Source of the DNA: Rhizobium pisi
Lineage (GTDB): Bacteria; Pseudomonadota; Alphaproteobacteria; Rhizobiales; Rhizobiaceae
Length of the DNA: 64,000 bases
NCBI RefSeq assembly: GCF_003938655.1
Contig: NZ_RJJT01000009.1
Span: 62,001 to 126,000 of the forward strand
Direction of reading: 5' to 3'
Shown here: positions 1 through 8,813 of the stretch, in pieces
Numbering within the stretch: position 1 is the stretch's first letter
Layout of the letters: every line of letters begins with the position of its first letter
Translations under genes and position numbers: made by a program
Notes under the pieces: model-generated
Told to the model about the DNA's origin: nothing
The model's input: the letters and a program-made list of their open reading frames with translations, nothing else
The model's database searches: none

Positions 1-151
1 CGTCTTGTGAACCATTCCGCGACAAGTTTCTAAAATGCTCCCGGACCGTGAAATAAACGATTCATCATAAACGGATTGGTAACGCTGAGCCGTTAGTTTC
101 AAACGACGGACTGTGCGGCGGGAGGTGTGCGGTTCCTGCCAAATATCTGAA

Positions 152-1687
152 ATGCAAGCGAAGAGTGGAATAGTGTCAAGGTCAGTCTCCTCCGTATCAT
201 CGTCCCGATCCGGTAGCCTTTTCGCAAGGCTGTTGGCGGTCCTTTCGGTGGCCGTCACGATCGTTCTGGTCGATTCGATAAGTGCCGAAGCGGAAGCGGC
301 AAATCCGAAATATGCGGGCATCGTCGTCGACGCCAAGACCGGCAACGTTCTCTACAGCGAGAATGCCGACCGGCTGCAGTATCCAGCCTCGCTGACCAAG
401 ATGATGACCCTCTATATGACCTTCGAGGCGTTGGAGCAGGGTCGCATCCGCCTGGATACGCAGGTTCCCTTTTCCGCTCGTGCGGCTGCCCAGGCGCCGA
501 CCAAGCTCGGCGTGCGCGCCGGCGGCTCGATCACCGTCGAACAGGGCATTCTCGGTCTCGTCACGCTCTCGGCCAACGATGCCGCGACCGCCCTCGGCGA
601 AATGCTCGGCGGCGGCAGCGAGGATCGCTTCGCCCAGCTGATGACCGCCAAGGCGCATGCACTCGGCATGACACGCACCACCTACCGCAATGCCAACGGC
701 CTGCCGAACACGGCGCAGATGACGACGGCGCGCGACCAGGCACGTCTCGGCATCGCCCTTCGCCAGCATTTCCCGCAATATTACGGTTATTTCTCCACCC
801 GCGCCTTCAAGTTCGGCACACGGACGATCCGCAGCCACAACCGCCTGGTCGGTTCGGTGCGTGGTGTCGATGGCATCAAGACGGGTTACACGCGTGCTGC
901 CGGCTTCAATCTGGTGAGCTCGGTGCAGGTGGACGGCAAGTCGATCGTCGGCGTCGTGCTCGGCGGCGCGTCGACGCCCGCCCGCGACGCCCAAATGCGC
1001 AATTTGATTGCGACTTACCTGCCGAAGGCCTCGAGCCGCGGTGGTTCCTCGGCGCTGGTCGCCGAGACAGCCCCTGCCCCGGCGATGATCGAAACGCCCG
1101 CTCCGGTCGAGCCGCAGAAAGCTCCTCAGCAGGTCGCAAAAACGATCACATCGGCCCAGCCGCCGGTTTCGGCCGCTGCCGCCGATCTCGGCCTGCCGCA
1201 TAAGGGACCTCTGCCGGATGCACGCTATCAGGTTGCCGAGACCGAGGTCGCCTATGCCGAGACCGCTGCGCCGAAGACAGACAACCCGCTGGTGACCCAG
1301 GCAATGCCTGCGCCGACCAAAGTCAAGACCAAGACCTTCAAGCCGCAGGCTGCGGCCGCTGTGCCGACGGACGAGAGCGATGCTGCCGTTGACAACGTCA
1401 CGACCGCTTCGACCAGCCCGACCTCGGCCAATACAGGACCGGCCGGCTGGGTCGTGCAGGTTGGCGTTTCGCCGAGCCGGCAGATGGCCATGGATCTCCT
1501 GGATAGCGCCAAGAGCAAGGGTGGCAAAGCACTGGCCTCGGCGAAGCCCTTCGCAATCGCCTACGGCGCCGGCAGTGAGCAGGTTTATCGCGCCCGCTTC
1601 GGCGGCTTCGACGACCAGCGCGACGCCATCAACGCCTGCAAGGCCTTGAAGAAGGCCGGCGTCAAGTGCTGGGCCGCCGCCCAATGA
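152..1687 (+). CDS. D-alanyl-D-alanine carboxypeptidase (peptidase S11) with C-terminal SPOR domain
   Basis: Penicillin-binding protein of the S11 (DacA/DacF) family, which trims the terminal D-Ala from peptidoglycan stem peptides in the periplasm. The three active-site motifs are visible: SLTK (Ser80, Lys83), SAN (140-142) and KTG (243-245). A hydrophobic segment near residues 25-48 is a signal peptide or anchor. After the catalytic domain comes a Pro/Ala-rich linker (about 290-430), and the last 80 residues form a SPOR domain, which in this family binds denuded glycan strands at the septum. ATG at 152 was preferred to an in-frame GTG at 113; neither has a strong ribosome binding site, so the start is uncertain. 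About 511 residues, longer than plain DacA because of linker plus SPOR. No operon partner is evident. Confidence 0.9.
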   Translation: MQAKSGIVSRSVSSVSSSRSGSLFARLLAVLSVAVTIVLVDSISAEAEAANPKYAGIVVDAKTGNVLYSENADRLQYPASLTKMMTLYMTFEALEQGRIRLDTQVPFSARAAAQAPTKLGVRAGGSITVEQGILGLVTLSANDAATALGEMLGGGSEDRFAQLMTAKAHALGMTRTTYRNANGLPNTAQMTTARDQARLGIALRQHFPQYYGYFSTRAFKFGTRTIRSHNRLVGSVRGVDGIKTGYTRAAGFNLVSSVQVDGKSIVGVVLGGASTPARDAQMRNLIATYLPKASSRGGSSALVAETAPAPAMIETPAPVEPQKAPQQVAKTITSAQPPVSAAAADLGLPHKGPLPDARYQVAETEVAYAETAAPKTDNPLVTQAMPAPTKVKTKTFKPQAAAAVPTDESDAAVDNVTTASTSPTSANTGPAGWVVQVGVSPSRQMAMDLLDSAKSKGGKALASAKPFAIAYGAGSEQVYRARFGGFDDQRDAINACKALKKAGVKCWAAAQ

Positions 1688-1800
1688 CCCATTCGATGCT
1701 GCCCACGCAAGTGCCGGCGGCATCGGTGACGGCCGGAATCGGTGTTTGCGTTTCCGGCCACCATTTTTGAACTCGATCAGTATTGCTTACGGGGAAAACA

Positions 1801-2076
1801 ATGGCGATCAATGAGAATGTTCCGGGAACGCCTTCAGAGCGCCGCGCCGCGGCAAAGATGCGTTCCTCCCTGCACCCGCTGCACGAGGCCGCATTGCGCC
1901 TCGCCGAGCTCGGCCTGCAGCGGCCGAGGGCGAAGTCCGCGAAGACCCGGGATCTCATCAATCTGCTGCTTTGCCATGGCGCCCGCGCCTGGCGTTATTC
2001 CCAGCCGGAGGCGCGCATCCACCTGCATGTGACCTCGCCGGACGGCAGCGCACCGGTGCAGCTGCGCCTGCGTTGA
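1801..2076 (+). CDS. conserved hypothetical small protein
   Basis: A 91-residue, Arg/Ala-rich soluble protein that I do not recognise beyond its looking like a conserved rhizobial hypothetical. The ATG at 1801 follows GGGGA at a good distance; an in-frame TTG at 1783 is the alternative. The N-terminal half is basic and helical (many Arg, Leu, Ala) and the C-terminus ends in a Val/Leu/Arg strand-like segment. It has no signal peptide, membrane segment or cysteine motif. It stands alone between the carboxypeptidase and a convergent DUF1489 gene, so the neighbourhood says nothing about function. Confidence 0.6.
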   Translation: MAINENVPGTPSERRAAAKMRSSLHPLHEAALRLAELGLQRPRAKSAKTRDLINLLLCHGARAWRYSQPEARIHLHVTSPDGSAPVQLRLR

Positions 2077-2134
2077 TCCTCGACAGGTCGATACGGTTTC
2101 AGATTTGGGCCGGGTGGCCCGGAGCCATCAGAAT

Positions 2135-2572
2135 CTAGAGCAGGCCGAGTTCGGTCAACTCGCGGCGAAGATCCGCCGGCATTTCCGCGACGCCGGCGCC
2201 TAGGCTTGTCAGGTCGGGCGGCACGTCGTCCTGCACATAGTAGCGCCAGCCCTGGAAGGGCCGCTTCGGCTGCACCGCCGTCTCGATGACCTCGGGGCCG
2301 AGCATCAGCCGGCAGCGCGAAATCCCCTCGTCGTCTGTGAAGGTCTCGATGTCGAGCAGTTTTTGGCGCGCCTGTACCTGACCCTTGATCACCCAGTAGA
2401 GTGAGCCGCCATCCAGCAGCTCCTCCATCCGTTTCGGCACCATGCGCGTCGTGTGCACCGAATGCGGCTCAAGGCCGGCGGCAATGGCGCGCAGCGACCG
2501 CTCTGCCACCCATTCGCGCAGATCCTCTATCGAGTCGGCGCCGACACAGAGTTTGATGAGATGCAATGCCAT
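2135..2572 (-). CDS. DUF1489 family protein
   Basis: A 145-residue protein recognisable as the DUF1489 family, found widely in alphaproteobacteria and of unknown function. The signature start MALHLIKLCVG, the internal RMPKR-like Arg/Met segment and the PFQGWRYY motif near residue 105 fit the family, as does the length. It is soluble, with no signal peptide. It is read toward the small protein ending at 2076 and lies downstream of sdaA on the same strand, separated from it by a 185-base gap filled with an intergenic repeat, so co-transcription with sdaA is possible but not shown. Confidence 0.8.
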   Translation of the reverse strand: MALHLIKLCVGADSIEDLREWVAERSLRAIAAGLEPHSVHTTRMVPKRMEELLDGGSLYWVIKGQVQARQKLLDIETFTDDEGISRCRLMLGPEVIETAVQPKRPFQGWRYYVQDDVPPDLTSLGAGVAEMPADLRRELTELGLL

Positions 2573-2611
2573 GCTGCCGTTGAAATCCTTTTGGCAGCGA
2601 GCGTCAAGCGT

Positions 2612-2739
2612 CTAAAGCAATTCCAGGAAAAGTGCGAAGCGGTTTTCCCAGGCAAAGCGCAAAGCGCCTTGCCGGGAATTGCGTAAAAACAAAAATTTAG
2701 AGCAGTTTTGCGCTCGCGTTAAGCGTTGAACCGCTCTAA
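2612..2739. repeat. dispersed rhizobial intergenic mosaic repeat, two palindromic units
   Basis: Two adjacent imperfect palindromes fill the gap between sdaA and the DUF1489 gene. Unit 1 (2612-2683) has end arms AGCAATTCC / GGGAATTGC, and a close copy lies at 61044-61116. Unit 2 (2697-2739) has arms TTAGAGCAGTT / AACCGCTCTAA with one mismatch. This is the form of rhizobial intergenic mosaic elements; the exact family name is not assigned here. Confidence 0.75.
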
Positions 2740-2756
2740 CGGCGGCGCCCACAAAC

Positions 2757-4160
2757 TCAGCATTCGACGACGTTGACGGCAAGGCCGCCGGTCGAGGTTT
2801 CCTTGTATTTTTCGCTCATGTCGTGGCCGGTCTGGCGCATCGTCTCGATGCAGGCGTCGAGGGGTACGAAATGCTGGCCGTCGCCCTTGACGGCGAGTGA
2901 GGCCGCGGTGACGGCCTTGACCGCGCCGAGCGCGTTGCGCTCGATGCAGGGAACCTGCACGAGGCCTGCGACCGGATCGCAAGTCATACCGAGATGGTGT
3001 TCGAGCGCGATCTCGGCGGCGTTCTCGATCTGCTCCGGCGTGCCGCCCATGACAGCCGCAAGGCCGGCGGCGGCCATGGCTGCGGCCGAGCCGACCTCGC
3101 CCTGACAGCCGACTTCAGCGCCCGAGATCGAGGCATTGTGCTTGATGATGCCGCCAATCGCGGCAGCGGTCAGCAGGTAATCGCGGATGCCTTCCTGGTC
3201 CCAGTCCTCGTGGAAATGCTCGTAGTAGCGGATCGTCGCCGGAATGACGCCGGCCGCCCCGTTGGTCGGCGCAGTGACGACACGCCCGCCGGCCGCGTTT
3301 TCCTCGTTGACGGCCATCGCATAAACGCTCAGCCAGTCGTTGGCGAGCAGCGGGTTGACCCGGTTGCTGCGCCACTCCTCCTCCAGCTTGTCGTGGATCT
3401 TGCGTGCGCGGCGTTTGACGTTGAGGCCGCCGGGCATGATGCCATCCACCTTGAGACCGCGCTCGATGCAGGAGCGCATTGCCTCCCAGATGCGGTCAAG
3501 CCCCTGGTCGAGTTCCTCGCGCGAGCGCTGGCTCTCCTCATTCGCTCGTTTCATCTGCGCGATCGAAAGCCCGGAGCGCTCCGCCATCTCGAGCATCTGC
3601 TTGGCGGTCGAGAAGGGATAAGGGACGCGCGCGCCGCTGGCGGCATTCTTCTTCGCCCGCATCTGCTCCAGCTCGGTATCGGTGACGACGAAGCCGCCGC
3701 CGACCGAATAATAAATGCGCTTGAGGAGCAGCCGGCCATCCCTGTCATAGGCCGAAAAAGCCATGCCGTTGGCATGGCCTGGCAGCGGCTGTTTCTTGTC
3801 GAAGATGAGATCGGTCTTCGGCTGGAACTGATAGGAAGGATGGCCAGCCGGCGCAATGCGGCCGGTGCGCTCCACCGTATCGATGATGCCGTCCATCTTG
3901 TCCGGATCGACGCTGTCGGGCGCCTCGCCCATCAGCCCGAGAATGACCGCCCTGCCCGTGCCGTGGCCGATTCCGGTATGGGCGAGCGAGCCGTGCAGGC
4001 TGACCTTGATCGCGGCGACCTGCGCGCCCGACGACGGACGCGGCCATTCGTCCGACAGGATCAGCTCAAGAAACCTGTTGGCGGCGGACATCGGACCCAT
4101 CGTGTGCGAGCTTGAAGGCCCGACACCGATCTTGAAGACATCGAATACCGAAAGAAACAT
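2757..4160 (-). CDS. sdaA: L-serine dehydratase, single-chain iron-sulfur type
   Basis: Deaminates L-serine to pyruvate and ammonia using a 4Fe-4S cluster. The N-terminal motif [19 protein letters not shown] is diagnostic of the beta domain, and the alpha domain carries conserved cysteines in [17 protein letters not shown] and VPCIERNA that supply the cluster ligands. With the ATG at 4160 the protein has 467 residues, the usual length for the fused enzyme; an in-frame upstream ATG at 4253 would add 31 residues that lack the family's start. It is monocistronic by appearance. It links metabolically with the gcv operon later in the window, since serine and glycine interconvert, but is not physically coupled to it. 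Confidence 0.93.
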
Positions 4161-4576
4161 GGATGCGCCTTTTGAACACGAGATTGCAAGCTTAAGCCAG
4201 GCCGGTTTCGGATCCGTGCGGCGCACCGACATCGCATGGAGCCGGTGCGACATTGGGACTACACGCTAGAGCGCCGCGCGTCCAACAGAACGCACTAGTA
4301 CTTTGAGTTTGCGCATAGTCCTTTCCGAAAATCGAATCCGATTTTTCCGGATTATGCGCTAAACCAAGCGGCCTGCGTTACCAGTCATTGCAGCATTCGA
4401 GGCATATGTAGAGTGTGCTTTATGCCGATATCGGCGTAGAACCGATTGGACATAGCGCAAGAAAAGATTGGATCGCGATCTTGGCCCCCGGATGAGGCCG
4501 GGGGAAGGTTGAACAACCTGTCCATTGCTAGACTAGTGACCTTGCAGATTGGAACGACATCTCGGAGATTTGAAAC
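4161..4576. repeat. 416-base intergenic region with an inverted repeat element
   Basis: No gene is supported here. It holds a rhizobial-type intergenic repeat at about 4267-4362. The core hairpin runs from GCGCATAGTCC (4311) to GGATTATGCGC, with the inner arms CCGAAAATCG / CCGATTTTTCCGG. The remaining 200 bases before the VOC gene are relatively A+T-rich; I see no clear promoter. Confidence 0.55.
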
Positions 4577-5014
4577 ATGGCGCTCAAGCGGATGGACAAC
4601 GTAGGAATCGTCGTCGAAGACCTCGAAGGGACGATTGATTTTTTTCGAGAACTCGGCCTCGAGTTCGAAGGGCGGGCCACGATCGAAGGAGAATGGGCCG
4701 GACGTATCACCGGATTGGGCGACCAGCATGTCGTGATAGCCATGATGCGTACACCCGATGGACACAGCCGGCTCGAGCTCTCCCGCTTTCTGAAGCCGCG
4801 TGTCGTCGCCGATCACCGGAACGCCCCGGTCAATGCGCTCGGCTATCTCCGCGTCATGTTCACCGTTGATGACATCGACGACACGCTTGAAAGGCTCCGT
4901 ACGCGCGGCGCGCAGCTCGTAGGCGAAGTCGTGCAGTATAAAGACGCGTATCGGCTCTGCTACATAAGAGGGCCCGAAGGGCTTCTCATCGGACTCGCCC
5001 AAGAACTCGGCTGA
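4577..5014 (+). CDS. VOC (glyoxalase/bleomycin-resistance) family protein
   Basis: A 145-residue vicinal-oxygen-chelate fold protein. The N-terminal MDNVGIVVEDLEGTIDFFRELGL and the second half (VMFTVDDIDDTLERL ... RLCYIRGPEGLLIGLAQEL) give the paired beta-alpha-beta-beta-beta modules, and the C-terminal Glu-type metal ligand region is present. The substrate cannot be assigned; members include glyoxalases, dioxygenases and antibiotic-binding proteins. The start is supported by GGAG ten bases upstream. It is convergent with the acyltransferase gene and belongs to a stretch that is less G+C-rich than the surrounding core genes. Confidence 0.8.
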   Translation: MALKRMDNVGIVVEDLEGTIDFFRELGLEFEGRATIEGEWAGRITGLGDQHVVIAMMRTPDGHSRLELSRFLKPRVVADHRNAPVNALGYLRVMFTVDDIDDTLERLRTRGAQLVGEVVQYKDAYRLCYIRGPEGLLIGLAQELG

Positions 5015-5065
5015 GCGCAATACGAAGACGATGACGAAGAGCGTCAATGCCAGCGAGAATCTGCG

Positions 5066-6262
5066 CTATGCGCGACGCTTCTCGTTGAGATTATCTTGAA
5101 TGACGCCATCGGCCCCATCCCCCGCTTCGGGCGTAGTCGAGATCTGCCGTTGATCGGCCATGGTTGAAGTCGCGCCGTGCAACAGACGCTTTTCGATCTC
5201 TTGCAGATTGATGATCGCGCGGTCCGTTTGATCAGCCGGAGTTTTGCGCGAAACCACACGCGATCGATTATCGTGCCATAGCCGAACCAGCCGCCGCCGA
5301 CCGGGAACCTCGATCGTCTCGTGGATGAACCATGCCCCGACTGCCGCAACGAAAAGCGTCACCACAATGAGCGCCGGTTCCGGCATCAAGGCATCAAAAG
5401 TCAGACGCGTCAGGAACATGATGGGGACATGGAAAAGGTAAAGTGAAAAGCTGATCCTCCCTAGAAACCGTATTGGTGCAGCTGCCAGGACATGTGCGGC
5501 GACGGGAGGTTGTCGAGCGACGAGCCCGACAATTACGGCTGCGGCCACCGCACTTTGCAGGCCCCAGAATTCGGGGGAAAAGCCCGGCAAGATATGCCTG
5601 TAAGTGAAAAACACAGCCAGAAGGAAAAGCGTCAAAATCCCTGTGAGGACAGATGGAATCCAGCTGTTCCAGTAGGAATGCATCATTCCGGCAAGTGCGC
5701 CGAAAAGAAAATAAGGGAGCTTGGAGACGAGCATTATTCCCGGGCCTGGCAATTCAACCAGACCATCCGCGACGACGACCACGGTGATGCTCACAATCAG
5801 GCCGCTATAGCGTTGCGGCTGGGCCAAGCAAAGCCACAGGACAGGAAAAAGCAGATAGAATTGGATCTCAGGTGGTATCGACCAGAAAACACCGCTGGAG
5901 CCGAGAAGGAAGACATGGCGCACAAAATCCGCGCCGCCCATGATCGGCTGAACAAAATCCAGATTTTGCATGCTCGACAGCATCGCTACAAAAACGACGG
6001 CGGCGAGATAAACCGGATAGATGCGAGCAAAGCGGCTCACAAGAAAATCCATCACGTTTTCTCTCGTGACCGGCCGTGAGCCGTAGAGATGAGCCATCAG
6101 GAAGCCGCTAAGAGAAAAAAACAAACCCACAGCTTCATCGCCCATCGTCACGAGATGCCGAGCTGTCACGGGAAAGATAAAGCCAATATGGGCTCCAACG
6201 ACCAGAAGCGCAGCGACACCGCGCAGGCCATCAAGACTCGGGATGTAATCCGGCCGGCTCAT
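5066..6262 (-). CDS. acyltransferase 3 (OafA/YrhL) family membrane protein
   Basis: An integral membrane O-acyltransferase of the Acyl_transf_3 family, which acylates surface sugars or other envelope substrates. The start MSRPDYIPSLDGLRGVAALL with a following His is the family signature, and about ten hydrophobic segments follow up to residue 330. The last 60 residues are a charged cytosolic tail of unusual composition (many Gln, Asp, Arg). The gene is visibly richer in A+T than its neighbours: lines 5581-5640 and 5701-5760 are 45% and 50% G+C, against 72% for 7021-7080. Horizontal acquisition is a reasonable inference. The acceptor is unknown; no polysaccharide genes are adjacent. Confidence 0.85.
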   Translation of the reverse strand: MSRPDYIPSLDGLRGVAALLVVGAHIGFIFPVTARHLVTMGDEAVGLFFSLSGFLMAHLYGSRPVTRENVMDFLVSRFARIYPVYLAAVVFVAMLSSMQNLDFVQPIMGGADFVRHVFLLGSSGVFWSIPPEIQFYLLFPVLWLCLAQPQRYSGLIVSITVVVVADGLVELPGPGIMLVSKLPYFLFGALAGMMHSYWNSWIPSVLTGILTLFLLAVFFTYRHILPGFSPEFWGLQSAVAAAVIVGLVARQPPVAAHVLAAAPIRFLGRISFSLYLFHVPIMFLTRLTFDALMPEPALIVVTLFVAAVGAWFIHETIEVPGRRRLVRLWHDNRSRVVSRKTPADQTDRAIINLQEIEKRLLHGATSTMADQRQISTTPEAGDGADGVIQDNLNEKRRA

Positions 6263-6579
6263 GGGGCACTTTTCAAATTAGGTGTTCATATCCAGTCCTG
6301 AACAATTGGCCGTCACAACTTTACAAGCGGTTAACGCGGTGCGTTCGTCTGCTGGTTGCCATGCAGGACGCCACTTCGGGTAGCTAAGTTTTCCGGCCAG
6401 GCGGCGCTTTCTCCAGAAGATGCCGGTCGGCGATCCACTAAGCCTTGTCGTTTCCAAGCGGCTCGATTATGCCGAAGTGCTGCGTGGCCGAAAGCCCGCG
6501 TAAAGCCGCCGAACTCGGCCATGCGGCATAATCCGACTTGCGGCATAGTGGCCGCTTTCCTGCGGAGATTGAATCACTG
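6263..6579. other. 317-base intergenic region without a supported gene
   Basis: Short open frames occur on both strands but none has a ribosome binding site or recognisable product. The stretch contains a near-direct repeat of GCGGCATA (6532-6546 area) just ahead of the DUF599 gene. It may contain the divergent promoters of the acyltransferase and the DUF599/DUF1624 pair, which I cannot place. Confidence 0.4.
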
Positions 6580-7344
6580 ATGACGATGGCGGACTACATC
6601 GCTCTGGCCTTCTTTGCCTGTATGTGGGTGGGCTATTCCTGGCTGCTGCAGGGCCGCACTTTCTTCGGACGCACCAGTCTGACGCATGCGATGATCGAGC
6701 GGCGACGGGAGTGGATCTACAATTCGCTGCGCCGCGACCTGAAGATGATCGATACGCAGATCATGGCCGGCCTGCAGAACGGCACCGCCTTCTTCGCCTC
6801 GACCTCGATTTTTGCGATCGGCAGCTGCTTTGCCCTGCTCGGCGCGACGGAAAAGGTCGACGCCGTTTTCGCCGACCTGCCCTTCGTCTTCCACGGCGGC
6901 CACGCCGCCTTCGAGCTCAAGGTCGGAGGGCTCGCGGCGCTTTTCGGCTATGCCTTCTTCAAGTTCGGCTGGTCCTACCGGCTGTTCAACTATTGCACGA
7001 TCCTTTTCGGCTCGATCCCGATGCTGCGCGAGGCCGAGAGCGACGTCATCGCCGCCGAGCGAGCCGCCGAACGCGTCATCCGCATGAACGTCATCGCTGC
7101 CAGCAACTTCAACGAAGGCCTCAGGGCGATCTTCCTGTCGATCGGATATCTCGGCTGGCTCATCAACCCTTATGTCTTCATGGTGACGACATCGGTCGTC
7201 ATTTTCGTGCTGGCACGCCGGCAGTTCTTCTCGGAAGCGCGTCTGGCGATCATGGATGTCGGTTCGCCATCAAATCTCCACCTTTCTGCTATTCGCCGCG
7301 ATATGCCGTCGCGCGACGGAAATGATTTGCCCGAGGGCTTCTGA
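6580..7344 (+). CDS. DUF599 family membrane protein
   Basis: A 254-residue integral membrane protein matching the DUF599 family: an N-terminal hydrophobic segment (MADYIALAFFACMWVGYSWL), a cytosolic stretch with the motif RREWIYNSLRRD, then hydrophobic segments around residues 70-90, 120-150 and 195-225. Function is unknown. The start could be ATG 6580 or ATG 6586; an upstream in-frame ATG at 6538 lacks support. Its stop codon overlaps the start of the following DUF1624 gene (TGATG at 7342-7346), so the two are probably translationally coupled and may act in the same membrane process. Confidence 0.82.
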   Translation: MTMADYIALAFFACMWVGYSWLLQGRTFFGRTSLTHAMIERRREWIYNSLRRDLKMIDTQIMAGLQNGTAFFASTSIFAIGSCFALLGATEKVDAVFADLPFVFHGGHAAFELKVGGLAALFGYAFFKFGWSYRLFNYCTILFGSIPMLREAESDVIAAERAAERVIRMNVIAASNFNEGLRAIFLSIGYLGWLINPYVFMVTTSVVIFVLARRQFFSEARLAIMDVGSPSNLHLSAIRRDMPSRDGNDLPEGF

Positions 7345-8333
7345 TGACATTGCCGGCAATTGAAGCCGATGCCGCGGCCAGACCGCCACGCATCGGTCTA
7401 TTGGATACCGCGCGCGGCGCCGCGCTGATCGCCATGGCGACTTACCATTTCAGCTGGGACATGGAGTTCATGGGGTATCTCGCGCCGGGCACGGCCGAGA
7501 CCGGCTGGCTGAAAATCTATGCCCGGGCGATCGCCACGACCTTTCTCTTCATCGTCGGCATCAGCCTGGCGCTTTCGAGCACGCCCGAAGTGCGCTGGCC
7601 CTCCTTCTGGAAGCGGTTCGGCATGATTGCCGCCGCAGCCGTGCTCATCTCGATCGCCACGCGCATCGCAATGCCGAACGAGTGGATCTATTTCGGCATC
7701 CTGCATTGCATCGCGGTGCTCACGCTCATCGGCGTCGTTTTCGTAAGGCTGCCGCTCGCTTTCGCGCTGATCGTCACGGTCGCCCTCGTGGCCGCGTGGA
7801 TCACCGATAATTTCGGAACACCAGGCCTGCTTCGATCATCTTTCTTCGATCCCAGATATCTTGCCTGGATCGGCCTTGCCGAGATGCCGGAACGCTCCAA
7901 CGACTACGTCCCGCTCTTTCCATGGGCAACGCCCTTTTTCGCAGGATTGAGCTTTGCCTCGATCGCCCTCAGAACCGGGATTGTTCACCGCCTTGCCGCT
8001 ATCGGCACCGGCTCCTGGTGGACGGCAAAGCTTGGCCGTCACAGCCTTGCCTTCTACCTCATTCACCAGCCGGTTTTGATCGCTCTCGCCTACGGGCTTT
8101 CCCTTGTGGTGCCGCCGCCGAAGCCTGATCCGGTCGAAACTTACCTAAAGCAATGCAATGCCGCTTGCGTGATGCAGCAGGGCGAAGCGCTCTGCCGCAG
8201 CTTCTGCCAGTGCACGCTGCAGAAATTGCAGACGCAAAGCCTGCTTACGCCATTGCAGGCGGGGACGATCGACATAGAAAACGACGAGCGCGTCCAGACG
8301 ATCGCCGCCGAATGCAGCGCCGAGGCGCAATAA
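7344..8333 (+). CDS. DUF1624 / heparan-alpha-glucosaminide acetyltransferase-like membrane protein
   Basis: A 329-residue polytopic protein of the DUF1624 (HGSNAT catalytic-domain-like) family, related to the acyltransferase-3 fold. Near the N-terminus RIGLLDTARGAALIAMATYHFSWD carries the conserved Arg and His of the family. Seven or more hydrophobic segments follow to about residue 255. The C-terminal 60 residues are soluble and Cys-rich (CNAACVMQQGEALCRSFCQC), which is unusual and might bind metal or form disulfides. It starts within the stop codon of the DUF599 gene. The acyl acceptor is unknown. Confidence 0.8.
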   Translation: MTLPAIEADAAARPPRIGLLDTARGAALIAMATYHFSWDMEFMGYLAPGTAETGWLKIYARAIATTFLFIVGISLALSSTPEVRWPSFWKRFGMIAAAAVLISIATRIAMPNEWIYFGILHCIAVLTLIGVVFVRLPLAFALIVTVALVAAWITDNFGTPGLLRSSFFDPRYLAWIGLAEMPERSNDYVPLFPWATPFFAGLSFASIALRTGIVHRLAAIGTGSWWTAKLGRHSLAFYLIHQPVLIALAYGLSLVVPPPKPDPVETYLKQCNAACVMQQGEALCRSFCQCTLQKLQTQSLLTPLQAGTIDIENDERVQTIAAECSAEAQ

Positions 8334-8357
8334 TGGCGGCCGCTTTGCGGCAGTTTT

Positions 8358-8750
8358 TCAGGTGGTGACGCCGATTTCGGCGAGGCGACCGAGGCAGGCC
8401 TCTTCGATGTTGTCGAGTTCGGTCAGCGTGTCGTCGATGTCCTTGCGCTTCTGGCGCAGATCCTCGCGCTTCTCGTCGACACGTTTCATCAGCAGCTTCA
8501 ACTGGCCGAGCTCGCCCGGCGGCTCCTTGTAGACCTGGATGATCTCGCGGATCTCGGCGATGGTGAAACCGATGCGCCGGCCGCGCAGGATTTCCGCGAT
8601 GAGACGCCGGTCGGCCTGCCGGAAGAGACGGGTGCGCCCACGCCGCTCCGGATGGATCAGCCCCTCGTCCTCGTAGAAGCGGAGCGTGCGCGTGGATACA
8701 CCGAATTCGCGCGTCAGCTCCGTTATGCTATAATATTTGTTCACCGGCAT
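8358..8750 (-). CDS. MerR family transcriptional regulator (LiuR-like)
   Basis: A 130-residue MerR regulator: an N-terminal winged helix (YYSITELTREFGVSTRTLRFYEDEGL, residues about 6-31, then RTRLFRQADRRLIAEILRGRRIGF) and a C-terminal coiled coil (about 85-120) for dimerisation. No cysteine cluster typical of metal sensors is present; the sequence is closest to LiuR-type regulators of branched-chain amino acid degradation. ATG 8750 follows GGGGA; an upstream in-frame start at 8774 is less likely. The gene reads away from mgtE and has its own promoter with an embedded palindrome (8773-8801), implying autoregulation. Its target genes are not adjacent. Confidence 0.87.
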   Translation of the reverse strand: MPVNKYYSITELTREFGVSTRTLRFYEDEGLIHPERRGRTRLFRQADRRLIAEILRGRRIGFTIAEIREIIQVYKEPPGELGQLKLLMKRVDEKREDLRQKRKDIDDTLTELDNIEEACLGRLAEIGVTT

Positions 8751-8772
8751 GTGTTCCCCGTCTGCACAGGTC

Positions 8773-8801
8773 ATAATATTGACTTTTACGTAATAGTCAA
8801 T
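8773..8801 (-). promoter_or_regulatory. promoter and palindromic operator of the MerR gene
   Basis: On the minus strand TTGACT (8795-8800), 16 bases, then TATTAT (8773-8778) form a strong sigma-70-like promoter about 15-20 bases ahead of the MerR start codon. Lying over it is the inverted repeat ATTGAC-N12-GTCAAT (8778-8801) with central TTTTACGTAATA, the size and symmetry expected of a MerR/LiuR dimer site. Repressor-type autoregulation is inferred. Confidence 0.7.
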
Positions 8802-8813
8802 TTCAGCGGTCGA

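Noticed and set aside
197..1723. A 508-codon minus-strand frame opposite the carboxypeptidase gene.
   Set aside because: Shadow of the S11 peptidase coding frame; composition is typical antisense (Gly/Arg/His-rich).
6331..6580. Short open frames on both strands between the acyltransferase and DUF599 genes.
   Set aside because: No ribosome binding site, no family and overlapping frames in both directions; composition does not distinguish them from noise.
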